Position numbers and translations under genes: made by a program | Shown here: positions 8,814 to 17,422 of the stretch, in pieces | Position numbering within the stretch: the first letter of the stretch is position 1 | How the letters are laid out: each line of letters starts with the position of its first letter | Notes under the pieces: model-generated | What the model was told of the DNA's origin: nothing | What the model saw: the letters and a program-made list of their open reading frames with translations, nothing else | Databases searched by the model: none | Origin: Acidiferrimicrobium sp. IK | GTDB lineage: Bacteria > Actinomycetota > Acidimicrobiia > Acidimicrobiales > Palsa-688 | Length of the DNA stretch: 64,000 nt | Direction of reading: 5' to 3' | NCBI RefSeq assembly: GCF_025499425.1 | Contig: NZ_JAIMCB010000011.1 | Span: 91,608 to 155,607, forward strand

Positions 8814-10082
8814 TCAGGCGTCGCCCGCCGCGGCGGCCGACCCGCACGAGGCGAGGGCTTTCCCCACCGTCCCGTCGTCGTCGGGGTCCACCGTGCGCAG
8901 GTCGATCACCGTCGCGCCGTCGGTGACCCGGGCGACGATCGGCGTCTCCCACGCCCGTAGCGCCGCGGTGTGGTCCCCGGCCAGCGCCACCCCCGCCGAG
9001 GGCACCTCCCGTCCCGGTTGGGTGCCCCCGCCGAACACCCCGGCCAGGTCGACGACGTCGCCGACGCCCAGCGCCTCGGCCCGGGCCCGCAGCGACGCCA
9101 CGCTGCGGGCGGCCATCGCCCAAAGCGGCAGGCTCGCCGCGTCACCCCGCAAGTACGACAGCGCCGTTTCCTGCAGGTGCGCGAGCGTCAGCCCACCCGG
9201 CCGGAGAGCCCGGGCCAGAGGGTGACGGGCGCAGCGGGCCACCAGGTCGGCCCGCCCGGCGACCACGCCGGCCTGCGGACCGCCGAGCAGCTTGTCCCCC
9301 GAGAAGGTGACCAGCGCCGCGCCGGCGGCCAGCGTCTGGCGCACCGCCGGCTCCCCGGCCAGCCACGGCTGCGGGCCTCCCAACCAAGGCGTCGCCGCGT
9401 CGAGCAGCCCCGAACCGAGGTCGGCGACGACCGGAGGCCCCAGACCGGCGAGGGCGCCGACGGTGACCTCCTCGGTGAACCCGACGATCCGGTAGTTCGA
9501 CGGGTGGACCTTCAAGCACACCGCGGTGTCGTCGCTCAGCGCCGCCCGGTAGTCGCCCAGGCGGGTCCGGTTGGTGGTGCCGACCTCCACCATCCGGGCC
9601 CCGGAGGACGCCAGCACCTCAGGGATGCGGAAACCACCGCCGATCTCCACCAGCTCACCCCGGCTCACCACCACCTCCCGGCCGCCGGCGACGGCCGCGA
9701 GCGCGAGGAGGATCGCGGCCGCGCCGTTGTTGACGACCATGGCTGCCTCCGCCCCGGCGGCTCGGGCCAACAACCCGGCGGCGTGGCGGTCCCTGGAGCC
9801 CCGGGTGCCGGTGACCAGATCCAGCTCGACGTTGGCGTAGCGGGCTGCTCCGGAGACCGGGGAGGGGCGGCTGGGCGCCCGGCCCAGGTTGGTGTGAAGC
9901 AGCACGCCGGTGCCGTTGATGACCGGACGGAGGATCGCGGCGGCCATCGCCTCAGCCCGCGAGCGGGCGGACCCCGGGTCGCCCGCGGCTATGGCCGCCC
10001 GGGCCGCGTCCACGAGCAGCGGGTGGGGCAGGTCCACGTCAGTCATGCTTCGGGCCAGCGAGTCGACCGACGGTGGGCGCAT
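8814..10082 (-). CDS. selA: L-seryl-tRNA(Sec) selenium transferase
   Basis: 422 residues. SelA is a PLP enzyme that converts seryl-tRNA(Sec) to selenocysteinyl-tRNA using selenophosphate. The family signature 'FSGDKLLGGPQAG' includes the PLP lysine K264. Other hallmarks are 'INGTGVLLHTNLGRAP' near 55-70 and 'KVHPSNYRIVGFTEEV' near 191-206. The length is slightly below the usual 450 or so because the N-terminal domain is short; an internal ATG at residue 13 is an alternative start. It heads a selA-selB operon and is divergent from the Rieske gene 69 bp away. Confidence 0.96.
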   Translation of the reverse strand: MRPPSVDSLARSMTDVDLPHPLLVDAARAAIAAGDPGSARSRAEAMAAAILRPVINGTGVLLHTNLGRAPSRPSPVSGAARYANVELDLVTGTRGSRDRHAAGLLARAAGAEAAMVVNNGAAAILLALAAVAGGREVVVSRGELVEIGGGFRIPEVLASSGARMVEVGTTNRTRLGDYRAALSDDTAVCLKVHPSNYRIVGFTEEVTVGALAGLGPPVVADLGSGLLDAATPWLGGPQPWLAGEPAVRQTLAAGAALVTFSGDKLLGGPQAGVVAGRADLVARCARHPLARALRPGGLTLAHLQETALSYLRGDAASLPLWAMAARSVASLRARAEALGVGDVVDLAGVFGGGTQPGREVPSAGVALAGDHTAALRAWETPIVARVTDGATVIDLRTVDPDDDGTVGKALASCGSAAAAGDA

Positions 10083-10151
10083 GGCCCGATGGTAGGAACG
10101 CCGCCGGCGAACGCGGGCGATTCGGCCCGGGGTGACCGGATCCTGTTACGA

Positions 10152-10520
10152 ATGTGGCATGTCGGAGCCGCTGTGCACCCGCGGGAGGCCCTGGGACCGG
10201 TGACGTGGCAGCGCGCCTGCCGGGAGAGCGACGTGCCCGCCGAGCGGGGCTGGCCCGTCGTCGTGGCCGGCGTCTACATCGCGGTGTTCCGGGCCCGCAG
10301 CGGGCTGCGGGCCGTGGACAACGTCTGCCGTCACACCGGAGCGCCCCTCGACGACGGCCTGGTAGAGGGCGACTGCGTCACCTGCCCGTGGCACGGATGG
10401 CGCTACGACCTGACCACGGGCGACCATCTCACCGCCTTCGGGCACCGCCGGGGCCTGCACAGCTACCCGGTCCGGGTCGAGGACGGCGACGTGTGGGTGG
10501 AGCTGCCCGGCGAGCGCTGA
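10152..10520 (+). CDS. Rieske [2Fe-2S] ferredoxin-like protein
   Basis: 122 residues. The cluster-binding motifs are C-x-H in 'VCRHTGAPL' and C-x2-H in 'TCPWHGWRYD', with the usual 17-18 residue spacing. The domain covers nearly the whole protein and there is no signal peptide, so it resembles the small NirD-type or ferredoxin component that passes electrons to an oxygenase or reductase. No catalytic partner lies beside it. The chosen ATG gives the shortest N-terminus that keeps a full Rieske fold; a GTG at 10176 is possible. The penicillin-binding gene follows 41 bp downstream. Confidence 0.85.
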   Translation: MWHVGAAVHPREALGPVTWQRACRESDVPAERGWPVVVAGVYIAVFRARSGLRAVDNVCRHTGAPLDDGLVEGDCVTCPWHGWRYDLTTGDHLTAFGHRRGLHSYPVRVEDGDVWVELPGER

Positions 10521-10561
10521 CTCCTCTACGGCGGGCGGCGCGCGCGAAGCTGCTGCCCGGG

Positions 10562-12934
10562 ATGCGGCTTCTGCGACGGATCATCAGGATCGTCTTCTCT
10601 TCGCTGTTCCTGGCGGGGGTGACCGTCGTCGGCGTCCCGGTCACGGTGGTCGCCACCGTCCTCGCCGGCCTGATCCTGCTGCCGCTGCCCGCCACCATTC
10701 CCATCCCCGCCACCAAGGCGCTGGCCGAACCGACGGTCGTCTACGACCGCAACGGCGGGGTGATCGCCACCTTCCAGCAGTACGACCAGAACCTCCCCGT
10801 CACCGAGGCCGAGATCCCGCCGATCTTGAAGGAAGCGGTCATCTCCGACGAGGACCGCAACTTCTACCACCACGGCGGGGTCGACCTGCGCGGCACGCTG
10901 CGGGCCCTCGTCGCCGACATCCGCAACCAGCGGGCGGTGCAGGGCGGCTCCACCATCACCCAGCAGTACGTGAAGCTGGCCTACGTCGGCGCGCAGCGCA
11001 ACATCGTGCGCAAGGTCCGGGAGGCCATCCTTGCCAGTCAGCTCGACCGTCAGGCCAGCAAAGACGAGATCCTCTACCGGTACCTGACCTTGGTGTACTT
11101 CGGTGACGGCAACTACGGGGTCGGGGCTGCCGCTGAGGACTACTTCCACGTCCCGGTCAGCCAGCTCGACGCGTCGCAGGCCGCCACCCTGGCCGGCCTG
11201 ATCCCCGCTCCTTCCAGCCGCGCTCCGACCACCGACATCGCCGCCGCCGAGAAGTACCGGCAGCTGGTGCTCGGCAAGATGCTGCAACAGGGGTACCTGA
11301 GCCAGGACCAGTACGGCACCGCGATGGGCGAGCACCTGGCTGGCGCGCCGGCCAATGGAGCGGCGCCTCCCGCCGGGGCGACGGTCGTGTACACGCCGAC
11401 CCCGCCCCCGAGCAAGTACCCCGTGTTCGTCGACTACGTGCAGCGGTGGCTGCTGGCCGACGGCTACACCCTCAAGCAGATTTACTCCGACGGCCTGCGT
11501 ATCCAGACCACCCTCGACCCCAAACTGGAGGACGACGCCGTCGCCTCCGTCGGGTACACGCTGGCCGGCACGGCGCCCAACGTGGACATGGCGCTGGCGT
11601 CTGTCGAACCACAGACCGGGTTCGTCGAAGCCCTCGTCGGTGGGCGTAACTTCGGGGTGGCCGGCTCGAAGTACCGCCTCGACAACCTGGCCATCAGCGC
11701 ATGCGACAACACGCCGCTGATCAGCGCCGCGGCCAAGGCCGGGGCCAACCCGACCGCGGCGTGCTGGGACGGCAACTCGGTCGACAACGCCGGCAGCCCC
11801 GGCCACCAGCCGGGGTCGTCGTGGAAGCCGTTCGTGCTGGCCGCCGCGTTCGAGCAGGGCATCCAACCCACCGCCGCCTACAGCGCCCCGGTGATCCTCC
11901 AGATCCCCGGCTGCGTCGTCGCACCCGGCCACCCGGCGTCCGACTGCCAGGTCCACAACGACGTCGACGGCGAAGGCGGCGGCACCCTGACGCTGGCCGC
12001 GGCGATGGCCGCGTCGGTCAACACCGTGTACGCGCAGCTGGCGCCGCAGGTCGGCTGCGTCAACGTGGCCAAGACCGCCAAGGCCCTGGGCGTGGACTCC
12101 GCCTACTTCTCGAGCGCCGAGTTCCCGCACTGCGAGACCTACGCGCTGGGCGAGCAGGACGTGGCGCCGCTCGACATGGCGTCGGCGTACGGGGTGTTCG
12201 ACGACCACGGGCAGCGGGCCGCCCCCACCCCGATCCTCGAGATCGTCGACGCCAACGGCAAAGTCCTGTTGAACAACATCGCCCACCCGCCGAAGACCAC
12301 GACGGTCATGCCAGCCAACGTGGCCGACAACGTGACCAACGTGTTGCAGGGTGTCCTCCTCCCGGGGGGCACCGCCTACGGTCACGGCCTGGGCCGCCCC
12401 GCCGCGGGCAAGACCGGGACCACCTCCAACGAGTCCAACGCCTGGTTCACCGGTTACACACCGACGTTGTCGACGTCGGTGTGGATGGGCCGCGACGACA
12501 ACCCCAACGCCGGGCTCGGCACGGTCAAGGGCGTCAACCCGGTGGTCGGTGGCACGTGGCCGGCCGCGACGTGGCAGTCCTTCATGAACCAGGCGCTCGC
12601 AGGGGTCCCCGTCACCCCGTTCAACCAGCCAGCCCCGATCGTGACGCCGACCGCCGCCGGCGCGCTCGGGCCTACGGGCAGCGCGCCCAAACCCAAGGTC
12701 CAGCCCGGCGCCCCCAGCTACCCGCCTCGGACCCCCACCGGAGGGCCCTACGTCCTCGACCCATCCGCCCCGGTGGCCGTGGCTCCGGCGAACCCGGCCC
12801 CCATACCCGGGGCGGGCTCGCCGACCACCACCACCACCACCGTGCCGTCCCAGCCCGGTCCCACCACCACCGTGCCCGGCGCCACGACGACCACCACCGT
12901 GCCAGGCGTCCTCGGTCTCGGGGCTCCGCCCTAA
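10562..12934 (+). CDS. class A penicillin-binding protein (glycosyltransferase-transpeptidase)
   Basis: 790 residues; builds and cross-links peptidoglycan outside the membrane. An N-terminal anchor (about 8-40) is followed by the GT51 domain with catalytic E97 in 'SDEDRNFYHHGG' and 'QGGSTITQQ' at 127-135. The transpeptidase has S419-x-x-K422 (SSWK), S485-V-N487 and K617-T-G-T620. A Pro/Thr-rich low-complexity tail of about 100 residues contains runs of Thr. The ATG at 10562 gives a short basic segment before the anchor; the frame is open far upstream but that part overlaps the Rieske gene. In mycobacteria ponA2 also lies next to whiB4. Confidence 0.95.
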   Translation: MRLLRRIIRIVFSSLFLAGVTVVGVPVTVVATVLAGLILLPLPATIPIPATKALAEPTVVYDRNGGVIATFQQYDQNLPVTEAEIPPILKEAVISDEDRNFYHHGGVDLRGTLRALVADIRNQRAVQGGSTITQQYVKLAYVGAQRNIVRKVREAILASQLDRQASKDEILYRYLTLVYFGDGNYGVGAAAEDYFHVPVSQLDASQAATLAGLIPAPSSRAPTTDIAAAEKYRQLVLGKMLQQGYLSQDQYGTAMGEHLAGAPANGAAPPAGATVVYTPTPPPSKYPVFVDYVQRWLLADGYTLKQIYSDGLRIQTTLDPKLEDDAVASVGYTLAGTAPNVDMALASVEPQTGFVEALVGGRNFGVAGSKYRLDNLAISACDNTPLISAAAKAGANPTAACWDGNSVDNAGSPGHQPGSSWKPFVLAAAFEQGIQPTAAYSAPVILQIPGCVVAPGHPASDCQVHNDVDGEGGGTLTLAAAMAASVNTVYAQLAPQVGCVNVAKTAKALGVDSAYFSSAEFPHCETYALGEQDVAPLDMASAYGVFDDHGQRAAPTPILEIVDANGKVLLNNIAHPPKTTTVMPANVADNVTNVLQGVLLPGGTAYGHGLGRPAAGKTGTTSNESNAWFTGYTPTLSTSVWMGRDDNPNAGLGTVKGVNPVVGGTWPAATWQSFMNQALAGVPVTPFNQPAPIVTPTAAGALGPTGSAPKPKVQPGAPSYPPRTPTGGPYVLDPSAPVAVAPANPAPIPGAGSPTTTTTTVPSQPGPTTTVPGATTTTTVPGVLGLGAPP

Positions 12935-12978
12935 GCCCGACCCGGGAAGCGGCCTGCCCCACCCCGGCCGGCCGGCGG

Positions 12979-13983
12979 CTACTGGCTTCCCGACAGGTTG
13001 CCGCCCGGGCAGCTGAGAACCTTGTTGCACGCAGCCTGCACGTAAGGCGCGTACCAGACCGAGTCGGTACTGAACCCGAGCGGGGCGTAGCTTCGCGACC
13101 CGACGGCGATGACCTGCCCGGCGTCGTTGACCAGCGGGCCGCCCTGGTATGCGGCGCCAAGGGGGGCGTCGTGCTCGACGCCGTCGGCCGACACGTCGGT
13201 GATGAGCCCCTGGCTCAGCGCGGCGCCCGCCGAACCCAGACCGGACACTGCGTACACCCGCTCCCCGACCTCCGGCGCGGGTGTCGAAGGCGCCGCGCTG
13301 ATGACGGGAAGGTTCCCCTGCGGCAACACGATGAGCGCCAGGTCGTAGGTCTGGTCCCACGTCCGGACGTGCACCGCCGTGCTGGTCTGCCCCCGCTGCA
13401 CGTAGACCGGCGGCGCCGGGCTGCGGGTCGCGGCCGCAACGGTGGTGTAGGAGGTCAACAGCAGCGACTGCGTCGAGTTGGAGGAGACGACGAACGCGGT
13501 TCCCACCGAAGCCTGGCCGTTGGCGTCGAGGGTGTGAACGAAAAACAACGACGGCGCCAGCTGCTTGGCCAGCTTGGCCAGGGTCGCCGGGCTGGCCTCC
13601 AAAGCCTGGATCGGGCCGAGCTGGGCCTGGATGTCGGCCTTGGCGGCCGCCGCTGACGCCTGCAGATCGCCTTCGGCGTTGGCGAACTGCTTCTTGTAGC
13701 CGGTGATCACCGTGTTCACCCGGTCGTTGGTCTGGTTGAGCTTGTACTGGTAGTAGGAGTAGAGGACCACGCCCGAAAGCCCGGCGCCGATCGCGAACGA
13801 CAGGATGAGGGCGGTGAGCCCGAGGAGGCTGCGAGGCAGCACCCGGTAGCGCAGCGGGCTGTGCCGGCCCGGGTCGGGCCCGGCGCCGTCGGCGGGCTCG
13901 GTCCCGAGGAGGTCGACCGCGGGCACCCGCCGGGTGGCCGGCCCCTCGAGGTCGTTGTCGTGCTGGTCCCCGCGGCGTGCCAT
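12979..13983 (-). CDS. membrane-anchored trypsin-fold protein lacking catalytic His and Ser (pseudoprotease)
   Basis: 334 residues: cytoplasmic N-terminus, one transmembrane helix (about 51-77), a coiled-coil-like stalk (80-130), then an extracellular S1C/HtrA-like domain (about 140-315). The fold signatures are clear: 'VGTAFVV', the Asp region 'YDLALIVLP' (D214) and 'GGPLVNDAGQVIAVGS'. The catalytic His position ('LTNNHVV' in HtrA) reads 'LTSYTTV' with T180, and the serine of GNSGGP reads Y279-Q280-G-G-P. Two Cys near 319 and 325 could form a disulfide. No PDZ domain. It should be non-proteolytic, perhaps a binding scaffold. It converges on the penicillin-binding gene 44 bp away. Confidence 0.75.
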   Translation of the reverse strand: MARRGDQHDNDLEGPATRRVPAVDLLGTEPADGAGPDPGRHSPLRYRVLPRSLLGLTALILSFAIGAGLSGVVLYSYYQYKLNQTNDRVNTVITGYKKQFANAEGDLQASAAAAKADIQAQLGPIQALEASPATLAKLAKQLAPSLFFVHTLDANGQASVGTAFVVSSNSTQSLLLTSYTTVAAATRSPAPPVYVQRGQTSTAVHVRTWDQTYDLALIVLPQGNLPVISAAPSTPAPEVGERVYAVSGLGSAGAALSQGLITDVSADGVEHDAPLGAAYQGGPLVNDAGQVIAVGSRSYAPLGFSTDSVWYAPYVQAACNKVLSCPGGNLSGSQ

Positions 13984-14133
13984 TCCGGGACAACCGTACC
14001 CGTGCGTTCCGTCCCGCTCCCGGCACCGCTCGCGGCTGTTGCGCCGTCGCGCCGAGCTCATCGACCACCGCCGGTCGGGTATCCCGGCGTGGTGGGCCCG
14101 CCGAGCCGGTGGCATGGGGATAGCGTCGAGGTC

Positions 14134-14670
14134 GTGGTCCTGTTCGGCTTTCTGCTGCTGGTGGTGGCCGAGATCGCCGCGCTGGTGGCCGTCGCCGACC
14201 GCATCGGCGTGTTCCAGGCGGTCGGCCTGTTGATCGTCGTTTCGCTCTGCGGTCCGTGGCTGGTCCGCCGGGCCGGGTTCGGGGTGTGGCGCCGGGCGCA
14301 GGAACGCCTGGCGCTCGGCGGTGCCCCCGACCGGGAGGTCCTCGACGGGGTCTTGCTGCTCGCCGCCGGGCTGCTGATCTGCGTGCCCGGCTTCATCACC
14401 GACGCGATTGGCATCCTCCTGCTGCTCCCCCCGGTGCGGGCGGTGGTCCGCCGGCGGGCGTCGCGCCGGGCGGCCGACTCGCTCCTGTTCCGTTTCGGCG
14501 GCCCGGAGGGCCCCTCGGCGCGCGGCCGCCCCAGCCGCTGGTTCGGCGGAGGTCCCGGAGGAGTGGTCGACGCGGCCAGCCACCGACCCCCGGCCGGCGC
14601 GCCCGACGCCCCGACCCAGGCCGACCCGGACCGCGAACCTCCCGAGATCCCCGGCCCGGAGGGGCGATGA
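14134..14670 (+). CDS. fxsA: FxsA family membrane protein
   Basis: 178 residues from a GTG. The N-terminus 'FGFLLLVVAEIAALVAVADRIG' and the second membrane part 'GVLLLAAGLLICVPGFITDAIG' match the FxsA pattern of about three helices, with a charged C-terminal tail. In E. coli FxsA overproduction blocks phage T7 exclusion; the normal function is unknown. The C-terminus here is extended by about 55 Pro/Gly/Asp-rich residues. Its stop overlaps the next gene's ATG in an ATGA, so the two form an operon. It is divergent from the pseudoprotease gene. Confidence 0.82.
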   Translation: MVLFGFLLLVVAEIAALVAVADRIGVFQAVGLLIVVSLCGPWLVRRAGFGVWRRAQERLALGGAPDREVLDGVLLLAAGLLICVPGFITDAIGILLLLPPVRAVVRRRASRRAADSLLFRFGGPEGPSARGRPSRWFGGGPGGVVDAASHRPPAGAPDAPTQADPDREPPEIPGPEGR

Positions 14671-15632
14671 CCGGGCCCGCTCCCAGCGGCGAAGCGGCCC
14701 GCTCACAACGGGCCGTCGGGGTGGTCGAGGAGGTAGCACCGGGGGTGCGGCGGATCCTCGCCCCCAACCCGGGCCTGATGACCGGGCCCGGCACCAACAC
14801 CTACCTGCTCGGCGACGGGCCGGTCGCGCTCATCGACCCGGGACCCGACGACGACGCCCATCTGGTGGCCATCTTGGAGGCGGTCGGCGACCGTCTCCGC
14901 TACGTCATAGCCACCCACACCCACGTCGACCACTCCCCGCTGGCCCGCCGGCTGCGGGAGGCGACCGGCGCCCAGGTGGTCGGCTTCGGCCCGGCCCCCG
15001 CGCTACCAGCCCACCACCACCCGCCGATCCCGCCGGCTGGCGGGGCGGGGGAGGCGGCGGCCCACTCGCCGGCCGACGCCCACGACCTGGACTTCTCCCC
15101 CGACCGTCGGCTGGGCGACGGTGACCGGCTGCGGGTCGGCGCCGCCGACCTGGTGGCGGTGCACACCCCCGGCCACTGCTCCAACCACCTCTGCGTCGAG
15201 CTGGCCGGCAGCGGGCTGCTGTTCTCCGGCGACCACGTGATGTCCGGTTCGACGGTCGTCATCGCCCCTCCGGACGGCGACATGGCCGACTACATGGAGT
15301 CCCTCGAGCGGATCCGGTCCCGGCGCCCCACCCGCATCGCCCCCGGGCACGGCGACATGATCGACGATCCAGCGGCGGCGCTGGACGAATATCTGACCCA
15401 CCGTCGCAGCCGGGAGCGTCAGGTGCTCGACGGCGTGCTGGCAGCCGGCGGTGCCGGGACCACCGCGGAGGCGCTGGTCGCGCTGCTCTACGCGGAGGTG
15501 CCTTCGGCGCTCCACCCCGTCGCCCGCTATTCGGTGTGGGCCCATCTGCGCAAGCTCGGCGCCGAAGGCGCGGTGCGCGGCGACGACCCCGACGACGTCG
15601 GCGCGCCGTGGAGGGCCGCGGTAGGCCCCTAG
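14667..15632 (+). CDS. MBL-fold metallohydrolase
   Basis: 321 residues. The zinc-binding motif reads T-H-T-H-V-D-H-S, with further ligands in 'HTPGHCSNH', 'FSGDHVM' and 'APGHGDMI'. The start 'NPGLMTGPGTNTYLLG' and the C-terminal winged-helix-like segment with 'HPVARYSVWAHLRKL' place it in the LACTB2-like branch of the metallo-beta-lactamase fold, which includes nucleases and thioesterases. A Pro/His-rich insert (about 112-138) is unusual. The substrate is unknown. It is translationally coupled to fxsA. Confidence 0.85.
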   Translation: MTGPAPSGEAARSQRAVGVVEEVAPGVRRILAPNPGLMTGPGTNTYLLGDGPVALIDPGPDDDAHLVAILEAVGDRLRYVIATHTHVDHSPLARRLREATGAQVVGFGPAPALPAHHHPPIPPAGGAGEAAAHSPADAHDLDFSPDRRLGDGDRLRVGAADLVAVHTPGHCSNHLCVELAGSGLLFSGDHVMSGSTVVIAPPDGDMADYMESLERIRSRRPTRIAPGHGDMIDDPAAALDEYLTHRRSRERQVLDGVLAAGGAGTTAEALVALLYAEVPSALHPVARYSVWAHLRKLGAEGAVRGDDPDDVGAPWRAAVGP

Positions 15633-15710
15633 CGAGGCCGGCCCCCGCGAGGAGGCCACAACGGCCCGGAATGCGAGCGCGGCGGCAGCCCGGCGCGGAT
15701 CGCCGGCGGG

Positions 15711-17360
15711 TTAACTGGCGCCGGCGAGCAGCTCGTCGGCGAGCACCGGGCGGCCCAGGTGGAAGCCCTGCCCGAGCTGGCAGCCGAGCTCGGCGAGCAG
15801 CTCGGCCTGGGTGGCGTTCTCGATGCCCTTGGCCGCGGTGGTCAAGCCGAGGGCCTCCCCGAGGCCGATGAAGGCCCGGACCACCTCGGTGTCGCCGCCG
15901 TCGTGGCCCAGCCCGGCCACGAACGCCCCGTCGAGCTTGATGATGTCGACCCGGGCCCGGCGCAGGTAGGCGAGGCTGGCGCCGCCGCTGCCGAAGTCGT
16001 CGACGCAGAGCCCCACGCCGAGGTCTTTGATGTCGGCCAGGTTGCGCCAGGCGTCTTCGCCGGCCGCGGCCAGCACCCGCTCCTCGACCTCGAGGACCAG
16101 GCGGTCGGGCGCCAGCTCGTGGTGCACCAGCGCCGACTCGACCAGACCGGCCAGCCGGCATTCGGCCAGCTGGCGGGCCGACAACCCGACCCACACCTGA
16201 CCGACCGCCCCAGTCCACCGGCAGGCGTCGGCGCAGGCCTGGTCGAGCAAGCCGGCCCCGACCGACACGATCAGCCCGCTGCGCTCGGCCAGGTCCACGA
16301 ACGGGGCCGGCGCCAGCAAGTCGCCCTCGTCCCCCCGCAGGCGGAGGCGGGCCTCGGCGGCCACCATCGCTGCGGTGTGCAGGTCGGTGATCGGCTGGAA
16401 CACCACGGCCAGCCCGTCGTTGTCGAGCGCGGCGCGCAGCACCGTCTCCGACGCGACCCGGGCCGCGTCGGCCATGCCGGTCTCGAACAGCTCGCAGCGG
16501 TCACGACCGGCCTGTTTGGCGCGGTACATGGCGGCGTCGGCGTCGGCGAGCAGAGCGCTGGTCCGGGCCTCCGACCCGATCGCGATGCCGATGCTGGCGC
16601 TCAGCCGGACGATCCTCCCGGCGAGGGGGAGGGGGCGGGAGATCGCGGCGCGGACCCGGTTGGCGATCTCCATGGCGTCGCTGGCGCGCTCCACCCCGCT
16701 GGCGACCACCACGAACTCGTCACCGCCCAGCCGACCGACGGTGTCCCCGGGCCGGACGGCGCGCCTCAAGCGTTCGGCGGTGGCCACGAGGAGCTTGTCG
16801 CCCGCCGCGTGCCCGAGGTTGTCGTTGACCGCCTTGAAGCCGTCCAGGTCGACGAAGAGCACCGCGATCCGGTCGTCGTTGTGGTTCTCGAGGTGGCGGA
16901 GCAGCGCCGCCCGGTTGGGCAGCTCGGTCAGGCTGTCGTGGGTCGCCCGGTGGAGGAGCCGGGCGTTGGACGCCGCGTCGGAGAAGGCGTCTCGGGCCAC
17001 CGTGACCCAGCCCGCGACCTCCGGGTCGTCGAGCCGGTTGGCGATGACCACCTCGCTCACCCTCCAGCCGTCGGCCCCGTCGCTGATCCGGCACAGCAGT
17101 TCGGCGGTGCCTCCCGGCTGCGACGCCAGCTGGCGGTACGCGCCCGCCAGCTGCCGGCGGTCGTCGGGGTGCACCGCGTCGAACGGGCGCCCCTGGACCA
17201 GGACCGACGCGTGCGGGCTGGACCAGCGGACGTTGCCCTGCTGGTCGGAAACGACGATGGCCTCCCGGCTGTGCGCCAAGACGGCCGCGAGGAACGAGGC
17301 GGGGGCGGAGGGGGAAGTATTGGTCACGGCATCTACTGGTCTCGGCGTGGGGAGTGGCAC
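15711..17360 (-). CDS. PAS-GGDEF-EAL protein with degenerate EAL domain
   Basis: 549 residues, no membrane helix. A PAS-like sensor (about 22-125) is followed by a GGDEF domain with intact G212-G-D-E-F216 and an inhibitory I-site R203-P-G-D206, so it should make c-di-GMP under product control. The EAL domain (about 305-545) keeps E336, D454, D455 and K475 but reads EAR instead of EAL, 'VGLSARQ' instead of 'VNLSxxQ' (N to G392) and 'AKGIE' instead of 'AEGVE' (E to K511). Phosphodiesterase activity is therefore doubtful. The start may instead be the GTG at 17327. It follows the mrp gene by 62 bp on the same strand. Confidence 0.9.
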   Translation of the reverse strand: MPLPTPRPVDAVTNTSPSAPASFLAAVLAHSREAIVVSDQQGNVRWSSPHASVLVQGRPFDAVHPDDRRQLAGAYRQLASQPGGTAELLCRISDGADGWRVSEVVIANRLDDPEVAGWVTVARDAFSDAASNARLLHRATHDSLTELPNRAALLRHLENHNDDRIAVLFVDLDGFKAVNDNLGHAAGDKLLVATAERLRRAVRPGDTVGRLGGDEFVVVASGVERASDAMEIANRVRAAISRPLPLAGRIVRLSASIGIAIGSEARTSALLADADAAMYRAKQAGRDRCELFETGMADAARVASETVLRAALDNDGLAVVFQPITDLHTAAMVAAEARLRLRGDEGDLLAPAPFVDLAERSGLIVSVGAGLLDQACADACRWTGAVGQVWVGLSARQLAECRLAGLVESALVHHELAPDRLVLEVEERVLAAAGEDAWRNLADIKDLGVGLCVDDFGSGGASLAYLRRARVDIIKLDGAFVAGLGHDGGDTEVVRAFIGLGEALGLTTAAKGIENATQAELLAELGCQLGQGFHLGRPVLADELLAGAS

Positions 17361-17422
17361 GTTTGAGTACCTGCGTGCTGGACCCGGAAAGCAAGGAAAA
17401 GCACGACGGGGACCCGCCCGGC

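Noticed and set aside
10526..14068. A very long minus-strand frame across the penicillin-binding gene
   Set aside because: It is antisense to intact GT51 and transpeptidase motifs and its product is Arg/Gly-rich without domain features.
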